Assembly: GCA_017936885.1 (NCBI GenBank)
Contig: JAGBEO010000001.1
Span: 220,358-284,357, forward strand
DNA: 64,000 nt
Origin: Lachnospiraceae bacterium
Lineage (GTDB): Bacteria; Bacillota; Clostridia; Lachnospirales; Lachnospiraceae
Direction: 5' to 3'
The notes under the pieces were generated by a model, which saw only the letters and a program-made list of their open reading frames with translations, was not told the DNA's origin and did not search any database. Made by a program: the position numbers and the translations under genes. Each line of letters starts with the position of its first letter. Position 1 is the first letter of the stretch. Shown here one piece after another: positions 57,122-64,000 of the stretch.

Positions 57122-57718
57122 TTGATTTACGGTATATTAGATATTGAAATGACTTGCGATGGCAAGCAGGAGAACGGAAAATTTATTGATGATGGAAGAA
57201 TGAAGCACTCACAGAGGGAAATTATATCGGTAGGATTTGTTGTGTGCGATGACAAATATAATATAAAAAACAGATATTCATCATTTATAAAACCTGTTAA
57301 TAACACCACCATTACAGATTATTGTGAGAATTTAACCGGGATTACACAGAATGACGTCAACAGCGGAAAAAAGTGTAATAATGCTTTTCGCGATATTAGA
57401 GAAATGTGCAAAAAATATTCCATAGATTATATTTTTACATTTGGTAACGCAGATAAAGACGGAATTATAGTATCTGCCAAATGGATTAGAAAAAAGAGGG
57501 AAAAAGTAAATAACTTGTATTTTATCTCAGAGAAAATTATTGATGTAAGACCCGCAATTCTAAAAGGGATAAACTGTAAAAATTATAGAAGAAGTCCAAG
57601 CTTATCCAAAATTGCCGAAATGTTAAGCGTAAAAATAAAAGGTAAACACCACAACGCATTAAATGATGCTGTTTTGCTATATAAAATATGCAGAGAACTT
57701 AATATACAGGTGGTTTAG
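57122..57718 (+). CDS. DEDDh 3'-5' exonuclease
   Basis: A 198-residue DnaQ-like exonuclease. Exo I is GILDIEMTCDG, Exo II lies in FTFGNADKDGIIV, and Exo III is KGKHHNALNDAVLLY, with the His five residues before the Asp (DEDDh type). The ERI1/KapD-like spacing suggests activity on RNA or short DNA ends. The start is TTG at 57122 with GAGGG 8 bp upstream; the ATG at 57118 is out of frame and stops after nine codons. First gene of a plus-strand trio. Confidence 0.88.
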   Translation: MIYGILDIEMTCDGKQENGKFIDDGRMKHSQREIISVGFVVCDDKYNIKNRYSSFIKPVNNTTITDYCENLTGITQNDVNSGKKCNNAFRDIREMCKKYSIDYIFTFGNADKDGIIVSAKWIRKKREKVNNLYFISEKIIDVRPAILKGINCKNYRRSPSLSKIAEMLSVKIKGKHHNALNDAVLLYKICRELNIQVV

Positions 57719-57803
57719 GCAACTTACTACTTCTGGTTTATCATAGGAACATATTTGAAAAATAAAGCAAATAATAACATTTAGTAGAAAGGAACATAAA
57801 TTC

Positions 57804-58268
57804 ATGGGATATGGTCAAAATTTAAAAGATATCTTGGACAACAAAGGGATGACAGTAAAAGAACTTGCACTAAAGGCGAAGATTGCGCCAACTACGCTTT
57901 ATTCCATTATTCAACGGGACACTGCTATCCGCTTTGACACTGCACTTAGAATTTCTAATATATTGGATATTCCTATCAGTTCTATCTGCAAGGATAATCC
58001 TTATGACGATATTGAGACCTTACCAGCACTTCCATCTGACCGTGAAAAACGGAATATTGACAATCATAAAAATAGTTATATATCAGATCGCACTGCCCGT
58101 ATCCTGAAAAAATTTGATTACACTGAGCTTCCTATGGTGGATGAATTGATTGCTGATCTATATGTGTTAGATGACACTACAAGACGAGACCTATTTGAAT
58201 ATACAAAAATGTTAAAGAAGAATCATACTTCTCCTGAAAGAGTTGCTGACTTAAAAGATATAAAATAG
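57804..58268 (+). CDS. XRE family transcriptional regulator
   Basis: A 154-residue protein with a Cro/C1 helix-turn-helix in residues 5-60 (LKDILDNKGMTVKELALKAK, IAPTTLYSIIQRDTAIRFDT) and a C-terminal helical part with VDELIADLYVLDDTTRRDLF. AAAGGA lies 11 bp before the ATG. It probably controls the trio or the island. Confidence 0.88.
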   Translation: MGYGQNLKDILDNKGMTVKELALKAKIAPTTLYSIIQRDTAIRFDTALRISNILDIPISSICKDNPYDDIETLPALPSDREKRNIDNHKNSYISDRTARILKKFDYTELPMVDELIADLYVLDDTTRRDLFEYTKMLKKNHTSPERVADLKDIK

Positions 58269-58341
58269 CAAAAAATTACATTTAAATCTCTAAATAAATT
58301 GGGGAAGGATAACATTATATTTTGTTATGGGTATAAACATA

Positions 58342-59036
58342 TGAATGAGCATTTAAATTTTCTTTATAATTGGTTTTCAAAAACTGATAGTCACCCTCAG
58401 TTTCCTAATCAGCAATTTTCTCCGTCATCCGTTCTTACTATAAAGCAAAAGCTGAATCAGTTAAGCCAAGATATAAGCCAGACTGAACCTTTTTATAGCA
58501 AAGAATTATTTCGCTTAAAAGAACGCCTTTTCAATCCAATTGGCGTAAATCCTGCCGTTTTCGGAATGACTTTTGGTTATATCACTTCTTTATATGAAAA
58601 TCAAAAACAACCATTAAATAATATTTGGAATTATACACATCCAAAAATTCAAGAAGTTTCCAAAGGTCAATATCTCGCTGGATTCTATGCTGACGCTGCC
58701 GAAAATGCTTTTAAAGAAATCAACGCACGGACAAAACGCATATATGCAAATGCGTGTCCAAATACTCCTATTCCAGATGGTGCCGCTGCAATGACAAGAG
58801 TATATTCTTCAAACAATCCTATTGTAGAATTTTGTGATAGACACACCGAGAGTGGACAAAATACTCAATTAGGTTTTATGAAAATGGCAGAAGGTGCCAT
58901 GATTGCTTTAAGAAATCCTGTCGCACATGAAAATCTAAACATGTCCCAAGATGATGCAATGCGTCAGCTCATGTTTGCAAGTATGATAATGTATAAGATT
59001 GACGAAGGTGTTATTCATTCAGGAATTACTGAGTAA
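58342..59036 (+). CDS. TIGR02391/Ymh family HEPN-like protein
   Basis: A 231-residue protein whose C-terminal 120 residues match the Ymh (TIGR02391) family: GQYLAGFYADAAENAFKEIN and AMIALRNPVAHENLNMSQDD. RNPVAH fits the RX4H ribonuclease motif of HEPN domains. The frame extends to TTG at 58299, and GGGGAAGGA at 58301-58309 leaves an ATT at 58314 as another possible start; the ATG at 58342 is conservative. It stands next to an XRE regulator and an exonuclease and may be a toxin-like defence effector. Confidence 0.75.
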
Positions 59037-59095
59037 AAATAAAATATCGTAGCCAATTTGTAGCCACTTTAGTCCTCTAAAGTGGCTTTTCATGT

Positions 59096-59128
59096 AAAAA
59101 GGCTTTCGGAGAAATCCCCGAAAGCCTT
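59096..59128 (-). terminator. tuf-type intrinsic terminator (right copy)
   Basis: AAGGCTTTCGG/CCGAAAGCCTT (59099-59109 with 59118-59128), followed by TTTTT on the minus strand. The plus-strand Ymh gene ends 60 bp before it, so it may also stop that transcript. Confidence 0.85.
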
Positions 59129-59153
59129 GATTTTACTGAATAAATTATAATTA

Positions 59154-59214
59154 CTCAATGATAGTAGCAACCCTACCGGATCCAACTGTTCTACCACCTT
59201 CACGGTTCAAGCCT
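59154..59214 (-). pseudogene. tuf (EF-Tu) 3'-end remnant, intact reading frame
   Basis: The minus strand encodes GLNREGGRTVGSGRVATIIE and a TAA stop, the uninterrupted EF-Tu C-terminus. Upstream of it the sequence is AT-rich and unrelated to tuf. Only about 19 codons are present, so this is an attachment-site copy rather than a gene. Confidence 0.88.
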
Positions 59215-59333
59215 TTGATTTTATATCATATATTGGCTATTTTTAACTCTAAAATCATCTTTTTTCATAGCAAAATATTATTATTTATATGCCACTTCAA
59301 ATTTTTTGTTACCAAATTGTTACCACGGACTCC

Positions 59334-60338
59334 TTATCTTTCTTTTTCATGTCTTTGATTTTTCTCTTTTATTGTAGCATTTGATGTTTTATTGGTTTGT
59401 TGCTTATAACTATCCAGTCTTTTTCTGATTGAGGCTGGCGTGGATTTATATGCCTCTATAAGCTCATCCGAGGCTCTTTTAGCCGTTTCTTTCTCAATTT
59501 TTGATAACTTATTCCATTCTTTCAAAATTTTCTCTATTTCATCCTTTGATAGCGTCCTTTTTAAGACCAGCATCATTTTATCCAAAAATTTTATATTCTT
59601 AGCTTTTGCTACTGCCCTTTCCTTTTTTTCTAAATCTTTGATTCGTACAAGACAATCTATTTCATTCTGAATCTCCTGCTGTAGCTTATATAACTCTGTA
59701 TTCAAATGACTTTTTCCCTCTTTTGGATGTTCCACTATAATTTCCTGCCTTGCACATAGGGATTCCAAATATTGATTCTCTCTGCGTTCCCATAGTATTT
59801 GTGCTGTATCTTTACCCTTTTTCTCGAATCCCATCTCAGACAAAGCCTTAACTAAGCCTGTCTGAGTTTCCATCCCACGTACATACCCATGTGCAACTGG
59901 AATATAATCTATATGTACATGAGGAACCCCTTCTTCATCAGCATGATAGTAAGCTCCTATCAATTCCAAATTTTGATTTCTTTTCTGCCACGTATCTACA
60001 AATTCGCGCATAATTTTTTTGCCAATTATATCTGATACAGAATTTTCCCTATTCCCGATACTAATAATCATTTCATATACCGGATGCTTTCTGGAATCCT
60101 TATTGACTTCTGCATAATAATCTTCTATTCGCCTATCTGATCTCGATTGTTTTTCATTGTATTTCGCAACCGCATCATCAAATAATCTATGATATGCATC
60201 TCTGACCTTTTCATCAATCCATATTTCATAAATCCCATCTTTGCGTATATGTTTTTCCTTACTCACTACCTTTTCATTTCTGATGTTATGTTCTCTTGCT
60301 ACACTACTTCCATTATGTGTAGCTATCGTCACTCCCAT
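59334..60338 (-). CDS. MobV family relaxase (plasmid recombination/mobilization protein)
   Basis: A 334-residue relaxase. The metal-binding motif III is YYHADEEGVPHVHIDYIPV (HxDExxPHxHxxxxP), followed by HGYVRGMETQTGLVKALSEM. The C-terminal third is a coiled coil rich in Lys and Glu. MobV relaxases nick oriT and need a helper conjugation machine. AAGGAGG lies 8 bp before the ATG at 60338, while the earlier ATGs at 60359 and 60344 are too close to or before it. A candidate oriT lies just upstream. Confidence 0.9.
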   Translation of the reverse strand: MGVTIATHNGSSVAREHNIRNEKVVSKEKHIRKDGIYEIWIDEKVRDAYHRLFDDAVAKYNEKQSRSDRRIEDYYAEVNKDSRKHPVYEMIISIGNRENSVSDIIGKKIMREFVDTWQKRNQNLELIGAYYHADEEGVPHVHIDYIPVAHGYVRGMETQTGLVKALSEMGFEKKGKDTAQILWERRENQYLESLCARQEIIVEHPKEGKSHLNTELYKLQQEIQNEIDCLVRIKDLEKKERAVAKAKNIKFLDKMMLVLKRTLSKDEIEKILKEWNKLSKIEKETAKRASDELIEAYKSTPASIRKRLDSYKQQTNKTSNATIKEKNQRHEKER

Positions 60339-60384
60339 TGGCATACCCTCCTTTGCCATACTAATTTTTTAATTTCTGTTTTTT

Positions 60385-60490
60385 CTCTACTCCCACCATG
60401 CCAATGGTAGTAACTCAATACTAATAGTGGCAGAGCCACTATGTATTTCGCCCTTGCAGGGAGCTTAGGCTGTCGCCCTAATAAAAAACA
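60385..60490. other. Candidate oriT
   Basis: The gap before the relaxase gene holds a perfect 8-bp inverted repeat ATAGTGGC/GCCACTAT with a 3 nt loop (60424-60442), a CCCTTGCAGGG palindrome (60451-60461) and an imperfect CCATGCCAATGG (60398-60409). Clustered short palindromes directly upstream of a MobV gene are where its oriT is normally found. The nick site is not identified. Confidence 0.5.
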
Positions 60491-60498
60491 CCTTGCCA

Positions 60499-60885
60499 TT
60501 AAATACTTTGCGAATAAATCGTAATAAGAAATTTTCCAAACGCATTAAATAATTGATCATCCTTTATTTGTTCCGCATAGCCAAATATATAGGCGGCATA
60601 CATATATTTATCTGAAAAACTGTCTCTTGTAGACCATTTATCTATACTCTCATCCACCAACTTATTCATTGTCTCTACAAATTCATCTTCTTCTGTCAGA
60701 GGATTTTTTAGCAAACCCGCAAACATTAAAGCATCTCTCATATACGCAAAATAAATATATTCCAAAGCATTTTCCATTCTTGTAACACATTTTAAAAAGT
60801 CTTCTCGGTCATTTCCCAAAGTGGAGAGAAACTTTTCGTTATATTTTATATAGTTAATTACATCCATATCACTTCTAAACGTCAT
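60499..60885 (-). CDS. Uncharacterised small element protein
   Basis: A 128-residue, mostly helical protein starting MTFRSDMDVINYIKYNEKFL, with RDSFSDKYMYAAYIFGYAEQ. No family recognised. AGAGAGG is 9 bp before the ATG at 60885 and only 3 bp before that at 60891. The start lies within the last codons of the upstream gene, indicating coupling. It sits between the relaxase and integrase modules of the element. Confidence 0.65.
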   Translation of the reverse strand: MTFRSDMDVINYIKYNEKFLSTLGNDREDFLKCVTRMENALEYIYFAYMRDALMFAGLLKNPLTEEDEFVETMNKLVDESIDKWSTRDSFSDKYMYAAYIFGYAEQIKDDQLFNAFGKFLITIYSQSI

Positions 60886-61183
60886 ACTCATGAACCTCTC
60901 TTTCTTGAGATTCCAAGATTTTTTCTTCACTCTCAAACTCACTATGTCTCTTTTCAAAGTCCCATATATTACATAAATCCCATAACGGTTCTATGACCAT
61001 ACCCAGATAATCATCTACTCCCTGCAGAGCATGCCACAATCTATCTACACCGATTCTTACATTTGTACTGTTACCCTCACTTAAATCTGCACATGTATTA
61101 GCACAACTGTAAATGATGCATCTAATAGAATCAATTTTTTCAACACTGGCAAGTATAATTTCTTTTTTTTGATTTTCATTCAT
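60875..61183 (-). CDS. Uncharacterised small element protein
   Basis: A 102-residue helical protein beginning MNENQKKEIILASVEKIDSI, with a cysteine-bearing CIIYSCANTCADLSEG and an acidic C-terminus. GAAATGAGG precedes the ATG, with a TATAAT-like box before it. It overlaps the next gene by about 11 bp. Function unknown. Confidence 0.65.
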   Translation of the reverse strand: MNENQKKEIILASVEKIDSIRCIIYSCANTCADLSEGNSTNVRIGVDRLWHALQGVDDYLGMVIEPLWDLCNIWDFEKRHSEFESEEKILESQEREVHEYDV

Positions 61184-61239
61184 GATTTATACCTCATTTC
61201 TCCCGAAATATGGTATAATAAATTACCGCTTTCGGGTGG

Positions 61240-61290
61240 TGTTTGGGTGTTCCCTGAGCTTTAGTCGGTGTAGGGGAACACCCTTTTGGT
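61240..61290. terminator. Long hairpin downstream of the integrase gene
   Basis: GGGTGTTCCC and GGGGAACACCC (about 61245-61288) form a strong stem around an 18-20 nt loop, followed by TTTTGG on the plus strand. It lies 15 bp past the integrase stop and may insulate the integrase from the small genes downstream. Confidence 0.6.
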
Positions 61291-61305
61291 TATTAAATTG
61301 CTATT

Positions 61306-62376
61306 TTAAAAATAATTTAACATAAGACCATCCAAAATTTCCGCTATTTCTTTTTGCTTATTAGGGTATAAGTGTCCATATACATTCATCGTGGTATTGA
61401 TTGAATCATGACCTACCCTCTGTGCTATTGCTAATGGTGAAATTCCTTTTTCAATAAGCAATGCAATATGGGAATGTCGAAGATCATGTACTCTGATTCT
61501 CTTGACTCCTGCCACTTCCGCATGTTGTACAATTTTCTTCTGTACTACTCTATCCGTGATCTGAAACAAGCGTACATCTTCATCTAATCCGCCATAAAAC
61601 ATACTTTCATATATTTGTAGCATTTCACTCAAATGTAAAGGCATACTGATTGTTCTGATAGATGCTTCTGTTTTAGGGCTTGTAATGACATCTTTTCTAT
61701 CATGACGATAATAAGTCTTGTTAATAGAGATTGTCAGATTTTCAAAATCAAGATCATGCTTGGTCAGTGCCAATGCTTCCCCGATTCTACAGCCTGTCCA
61801 AAACAAAAGAGCAAATAGTGTTTTATATATTGTCTCTGCATCAGAAAACGATGCTTCAAACACCTTATATTCATCAATCGTCCAGAAATTAAGTTCCTGA
61901 GCATTAGATCGTCCTATTTTGCTAACTTTCTTACAAGGATTATCAAATAGACCATACAGTCTTTCGGCATGGTTAAATATTGCACTGACCTGATTCTGAA
62001 GCATACGAAGATATGTAGCCGAATATCCTTGTTCAAGCATCTTATTTTGCCATTGAATAATATCTGCTGGTTTGATCAAGTTCATAGCTTTGTTGCCAAA
62101 AAACGGTACTACCTTGGCATCAATCATATATTTTTTATTCTTGATCGACCGCTCTTTCAAGCGTGAACTCATGTCATTGAAATATACATCAACAAATGCC
62201 TTGAAAACCATATTCATATTCGCAGATTGCTTTTGCAGGAACTCCCTTTCCCATACCACGGCTTCTTTCTTTGTCAAAAATCCCCTCTTTTTCTTCTGTT
62301 TGCGTTCTCCTGTCCAATTCTGATACCTCACAATCACGTACCACGTATTTCGTTCCTCATCTTTGTAAACAGACAT
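61306..62376 (-). CDS. int: Tyrosine recombinase / integrase
   Basis: A 356-residue phage-type integrase. It has an N-terminal arm-binding domain (MSVYKDEERNTWYVIVRYQN), a SAM-like core-binding domain, and a catalytic domain with Arg in TGCRIGEALALTKHD, His-x-x-Arg in RVHDLRHSHIALLIE, a GH in AQRVGHDS and the nucleophile Tyr in TTMNVYGHLYP. All catalytic residues are present. It starts 2 bp after the Rep-like gene. By position it should act on the tuf-3'-end sites, including those flanking the defence island. Confidence 0.95.
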   Translation of the reverse strand: MSVYKDEERNTWYVIVRYQNWTGERKQKKKRGFLTKKEAVVWEREFLQKQSANMNMVFKAFVDVYFNDMSSRLKERSIKNKKYMIDAKVVPFFGNKAMNLIKPADIIQWQNKMLEQGYSATYLRMLQNQVSAIFNHAERLYGLFDNPCKKVSKIGRSNAQELNFWTIDEYKVFEASFSDAETIYKTLFALLFWTGCRIGEALALTKHDLDFENLTISINKTYYRHDRKDVITSPKTEASIRTISMPLHLSEMLQIYESMFYGGLDEDVRLFQITDRVVQKKIVQHAEVAGVKRIRVHDLRHSHIALLIEKGISPLAIAQRVGHDSINTTMNVYGHLYPNKQKEIAEILDGLMLNYF

Positions 62377-62378
62377 AT

Positions 62379-63011
62379 TTACTCTTCATCTCCTGTTAAT
62401 TGATTACTTTTAAGTAATTCCATTTCCAGTTGCTTAAAATCATAATCCTGATGCATAAACTGATTAAACTGGTTCTGGAATTTTGTCGGGCTATTGCTGA
62501 TTATATTATTACTTTTTTTATTTATATTAATAATATTATTATTAATATTGTTACCCCCTTGACCGTATATACCGTGACCGTTACTACGGTTAAGGGGGTA
62601 ACGGTCACGATTCTGTTTACGAGTCAAATTCGTCGTTCCTGTTTCTGCCCCATTCTTATCTCTGTATATGGTATGAATACCATCTTTTCTGGGCTTTTCC
62701 AGTATTTCATACTCTTGATACCACCCTCTTCCGGTTGCCTTTGGTTGCAGATATTGTGTGATATATCCTTTTTCCTTTAACTCATTCCATGTAGCATCAA
62801 ACGCTTTCTCTTTTTCTCGGCAATTATTCTTAATAATCGCTTTTGTCAGCGGTACATTAGGAATGCTTGCCAGTCTAACGATTCTCGAATACAATCCCGA
62901 AGCTGATAGCGAAAGATCTTTGCTCAATCCGGCGTTTGGTATTTGTGTGAAATTTGCAGTAAATGCAAGTTTAACTCTCCCATTTTCTACATTCATTTCG
63001 TTTATTGACAT
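62379..63011 (-). CDS. Replication initiator-like / helix-turn-helix protein of the element
   Basis: A 210-residue protein. The N-terminal 110 residues look like a winged helix (LSASGLYSRIVRLASIPNVP, AFDATWNELKEKGYITQYLQ), as in RepA/DnaD-like initiators of integrative elements. Then comes an Asn/Ile-rich low-complexity stretch (NNINNNIININKKSNN) and a short helical tail. The DNA of residues about 135-165 forms an AT-rich tract next to symmetric repeats, a possible origin inside the gene. It overlaps the HTH gene upstream by 10 bp. Confidence 0.7.
   Translation of the reverse strand: MSINEMNVENGRVKLAFTANFTQIPNAGLSKDLSLSASGLYSRIVRLASIPNVPLTKAIIKNNCREKEKAFDATWNELKEKGYITQYLQPKATGRGWYQEYEILEKPRKDGIHTIYRDKNGAETGTTNLTRKQNRDRYPLNRSNGHGIYGQGGNNINNNIININKKSNNIISNSPTKFQNQFNQFMHQDYDFKQLEMELLKSNQLTGDEE
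62505..62606. other. Possible replication origin inside the Rep-like gene
   Basis: An almost pure A/T tract (62505-62549) adjoins an inverted repeat GTTACCCCCTT (62550-62560) / AAGGGGGTAAC (62592-62602). The hexamer GACCGT occurs at 62561 and 62576 and inverted (ACGGTC) at 62601. An AT-rich unwinding tract beside iteron-like repeats is the usual look of a Rep-driven origin. Confidence 0.45.
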
Positions 63012-63190
63012 AAATTGCCTTCTCCATAAATCATTTCAAAGAAATATTTCCTAGGGAGTTTTCCCATTTGTGTAAGATAGCCTTTTGCTTTCAATTCCTC
63101 ATTGGCTTGTCGGATAATTAAATATGCTTTTTGCTTTGAACACCCACAGGCTTCTGCAATTTCTTCCACATTTAAAAATAATTTTTCCAT
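63002..63190 (-). CDS. Excisionase-like helix-turn-helix protein
   Basis: A 62-residue winged-helix protein: LNVEEIAEACGCSKQKAYLI and IRQANEELKAKGYLTQMGKL followed by PRKYFFEMIYG. Size and sequence fit the Xis-like/MerR-like HTH proteins of Firmicutes integrative elements. AAGGAGA lies 7 bp before the ATG. It is coupled to the Rep-like gene. The truncated relative at 56737-56850 aligns over its first half. Confidence 0.82.
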   Translation of the reverse strand: MEKLFLNVEEIAEACGCSKQKAYLIIRQANEELKAKGYLTQMGKLPRKYFFEMIYGEGNLCQ

Positions 63191-63211
63191 GTCGTTTTTC
63201 TCCTTTCATAT

Positions 63212-63268
63212 CAGTCCAAAAAACAGACTGTTTTTCTTTTAAATTATACAGTCCTTATTTTGGACTGT
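63212..63268. promoter_or_regulatory. Operator-like inverted repeats in the divergent control region
   Basis: ACAGTCC/GGACTGT with a 7-bp spacer (63248-63268) and a related half-site pair CAGTCC/CAGACTG (63212-63230) stand between the divergent XRE repressor and the Xis-Rep-Int operon. Two spaced dyads between divergent genes are typical for a Cro/C1-type switch, with the XRE protein as likely ligand. Confidence 0.65.
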
Positions 63269-63345
63269 CAATATTCTTTTTGTAATTGTGTTTTATTTAA
63301 TATTCTTATGTGTTAAAATATATTTATAATTTTTGAGGTGGCGTG

Positions 63346-63864
63346 ATGATGACTGTTGGTGAAAATATAAAAAGAATAAGACTTCAAAGAGGATTAACAC
63401 AAGATGAATTGGGATATCTTGTTGGTGTTGCGGATACAATGATTCGTAAATATGAGCTAGGAATAGCTAATCCTAAACCTTCAAAGCTTGAAGCCATCGC
63501 TTATGCTTTAGGTGTAAATGTTGAAGTATTAAAAAACTCTGATTTTGATAATATCTCTGCCATGCACCGACTTTTTCAATTATTTCGGCAATATGATGGA
63601 TTTTTTGATGGTAAAGGAAACCTCCAATTCCACAAGCTAGATTTATCTTCATGGCGTGATCGTTGGGAAATTTATCAGGATGATCTTAAAAAGGCACAAG
63701 AAATCCCTGACGATCAGGAACGCCAATATGCCATAGAAGATGCCGAAGATAAATTTAATTGGTGGATGGACACATTCCCCAAATCAGATGCTTTTAATAT
63801 AAATTTTGATGAATCGTTGGAGAACTATCGAAAATTAAAGAATAAAAGGCGAAATCAAGGTTAG
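63346..63864 (+). CDS. XRE family repressor of the element
   Basis: A 172-residue protein. The Cro/C1 domain covers residues 1-65 (NIKRIRLQRGLTQDELGYLV, VADTMIRKYELGIANPKPSK). The C-terminal part is acidic and aromatic (QFHKLDLSSWRDRWEIYQDD), similar to element repressors without a peptidase domain. The frame opens with GTG at 63343; GAGGTGG favours the ATG at 63346 or 63349. It is divergent from the xis-rep-int genes across an operator-like region. Confidence 0.88.
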   Translation: MMTVGENIKRIRLQRGLTQDELGYLVGVADTMIRKYELGIANPKPSKLEAIAYALGVNVEVLKNSDFDNISAMHRLFQLFRQYDGFFDGKGNLQFHKLDLSSWRDRWEIYQDDLKKAQEIPDDQERQYAIEDAEDKFNWWMDTFPKSDAFNINFDESLENYRKLKNKRRNQG

Positions 63865-63920
63865 TGTATAATTTTTATTGGCAAGAAAGGCAACAAGGAA
63901 TAGTTATGTAAACGAAAAGA

Positions 63921-63947
63921 GAAAGCAGGGATGAAAATCCCTGCTTC
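63921..63947 (+). terminator. Predicted terminator after the XRE repressor
   Basis: AAGCAGGGAT and ATCCCTGCTT form a perfect 10-bp stem with a GAAA loop. The T-rich tract follows about 15 bp later, so termination may be moderate. Nothing else is seen between 63865 and the window end. Confidence 0.6.
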
Positions 63948-64000
63948 CCAATCATACAGTTTTTCTTTATGATGTTAATTGTCCAGAAAAACACGTAAAG

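Larger units (their letters stand above)
59049..59326. repeat. Attachment-like region (right) with arm-type repeats and tuf 3' end
   Basis: Repeats GTAGCCAATTTGTAGCCAC (59049-59067) and GTTACCAAATTGTTACCAC (59308-59326) flank a tuf 3' end and terminator. Their spacing (259 bp) equals that at 42544-42821. It separates the defence island from the MobV/integrase element to the right. Confidence 0.75.

Noticed and set aside
1-64000. tRNA or rRNA genes, CRISPR arrays and complete insertion sequences
   Set aside because: Intergenic regions were read on both strands; no cloverleaf, no regularly spaced repeats and no transposase gene were recognised.

Overview
The window looks like a chromosomal segment of a low-to-moderate GC anaerobic Firmicute, most probably a gut Lachnospiraceae. 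The basis is the Clostridia-style S10/spc ribosomal protein operon, a zinc-type S14, AGGAGG ribosome binding sites almost everywhere, GH112 glycan phosphorolysis and a B12-controlled tetrapyrrole operon. No species is claimed.

Region 1 (1-9.2 kb, minus strand) is the S10/spc operon from rpsJ to a truncated rpsE. It has a recognisable promoter and a long foldable leader in front of rpsJ. Three copies of a covarying two-hairpin RNA element sit directly after the stop codons of rpsQ, rpsZ and rpsH. Region 2 (9.2-27.4 kb) is ordinary core and accessory genome: an rRNA methyltransferase, membrane proteins, deoC, a MutS-like ATPase, a DNA glycosylase, a MATE pump with a LacI-type regulator, a TrmH-type methyltransferase, a chemotaxis receptor, a WYL regulator and small enzymes. 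Region 3 (27.5-35.4 kb) is a cobalamin-riboswitch-controlled operon (cobI, hemA, sirC, hemC, cobA-hemD, hemB, hemL) making uroporphyrinogen III and precorrins. Region 4 (35.4-39.9 kb) is a lacto-N-biose/galacto-N-biose phosphorolysis pair (GH112 phosphorylase plus hexosamine kinase-like protein) with a divergent AraC regulator.

Region 5 (40-64 kb) is accessory DNA. A small cluster (sigma-like factor, small protein, cysteine-peptidase-like protein, unknown protein) is followed by two homologous, roughly 280 bp attachment-like regions at 42.54-42.82 and 59.05-59.33 kb. Each carries the 3' end and terminator of tuf (EF-Tu) flanked by integrase arm-type repeats at identical spacing. Between them lies a roughly 16 kb AT-rich defence island with no integrase or relaxase. 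It holds an operon of an unknown protein, a Clp-like AAA+ ATPase and a reverse transcriptase-nitrilase fusion (DRT type 1-like). It also holds a type I restriction-modification operon with an embedded AbiH/SIR2-like protein and a DUF1016 nuclease, and with a frameshifted hsdM. The third part is a plus-strand trio of a DEDDh exonuclease, an XRE regulator and a HEPN-like Ymh protein. To the right starts a second, apparently intact integrative mobilizable element (MobV relaxase, tyrosine integrase, Rep-like protein with an internal origin-like repeat, excisionase-like HTH, XRE repressor) that continues past the window. The simplest reading is tandem accretion at the tuf 3' end, with the defence island now a cis-mobilizable passenger. 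The intact tuf should then lie to the right of the window.
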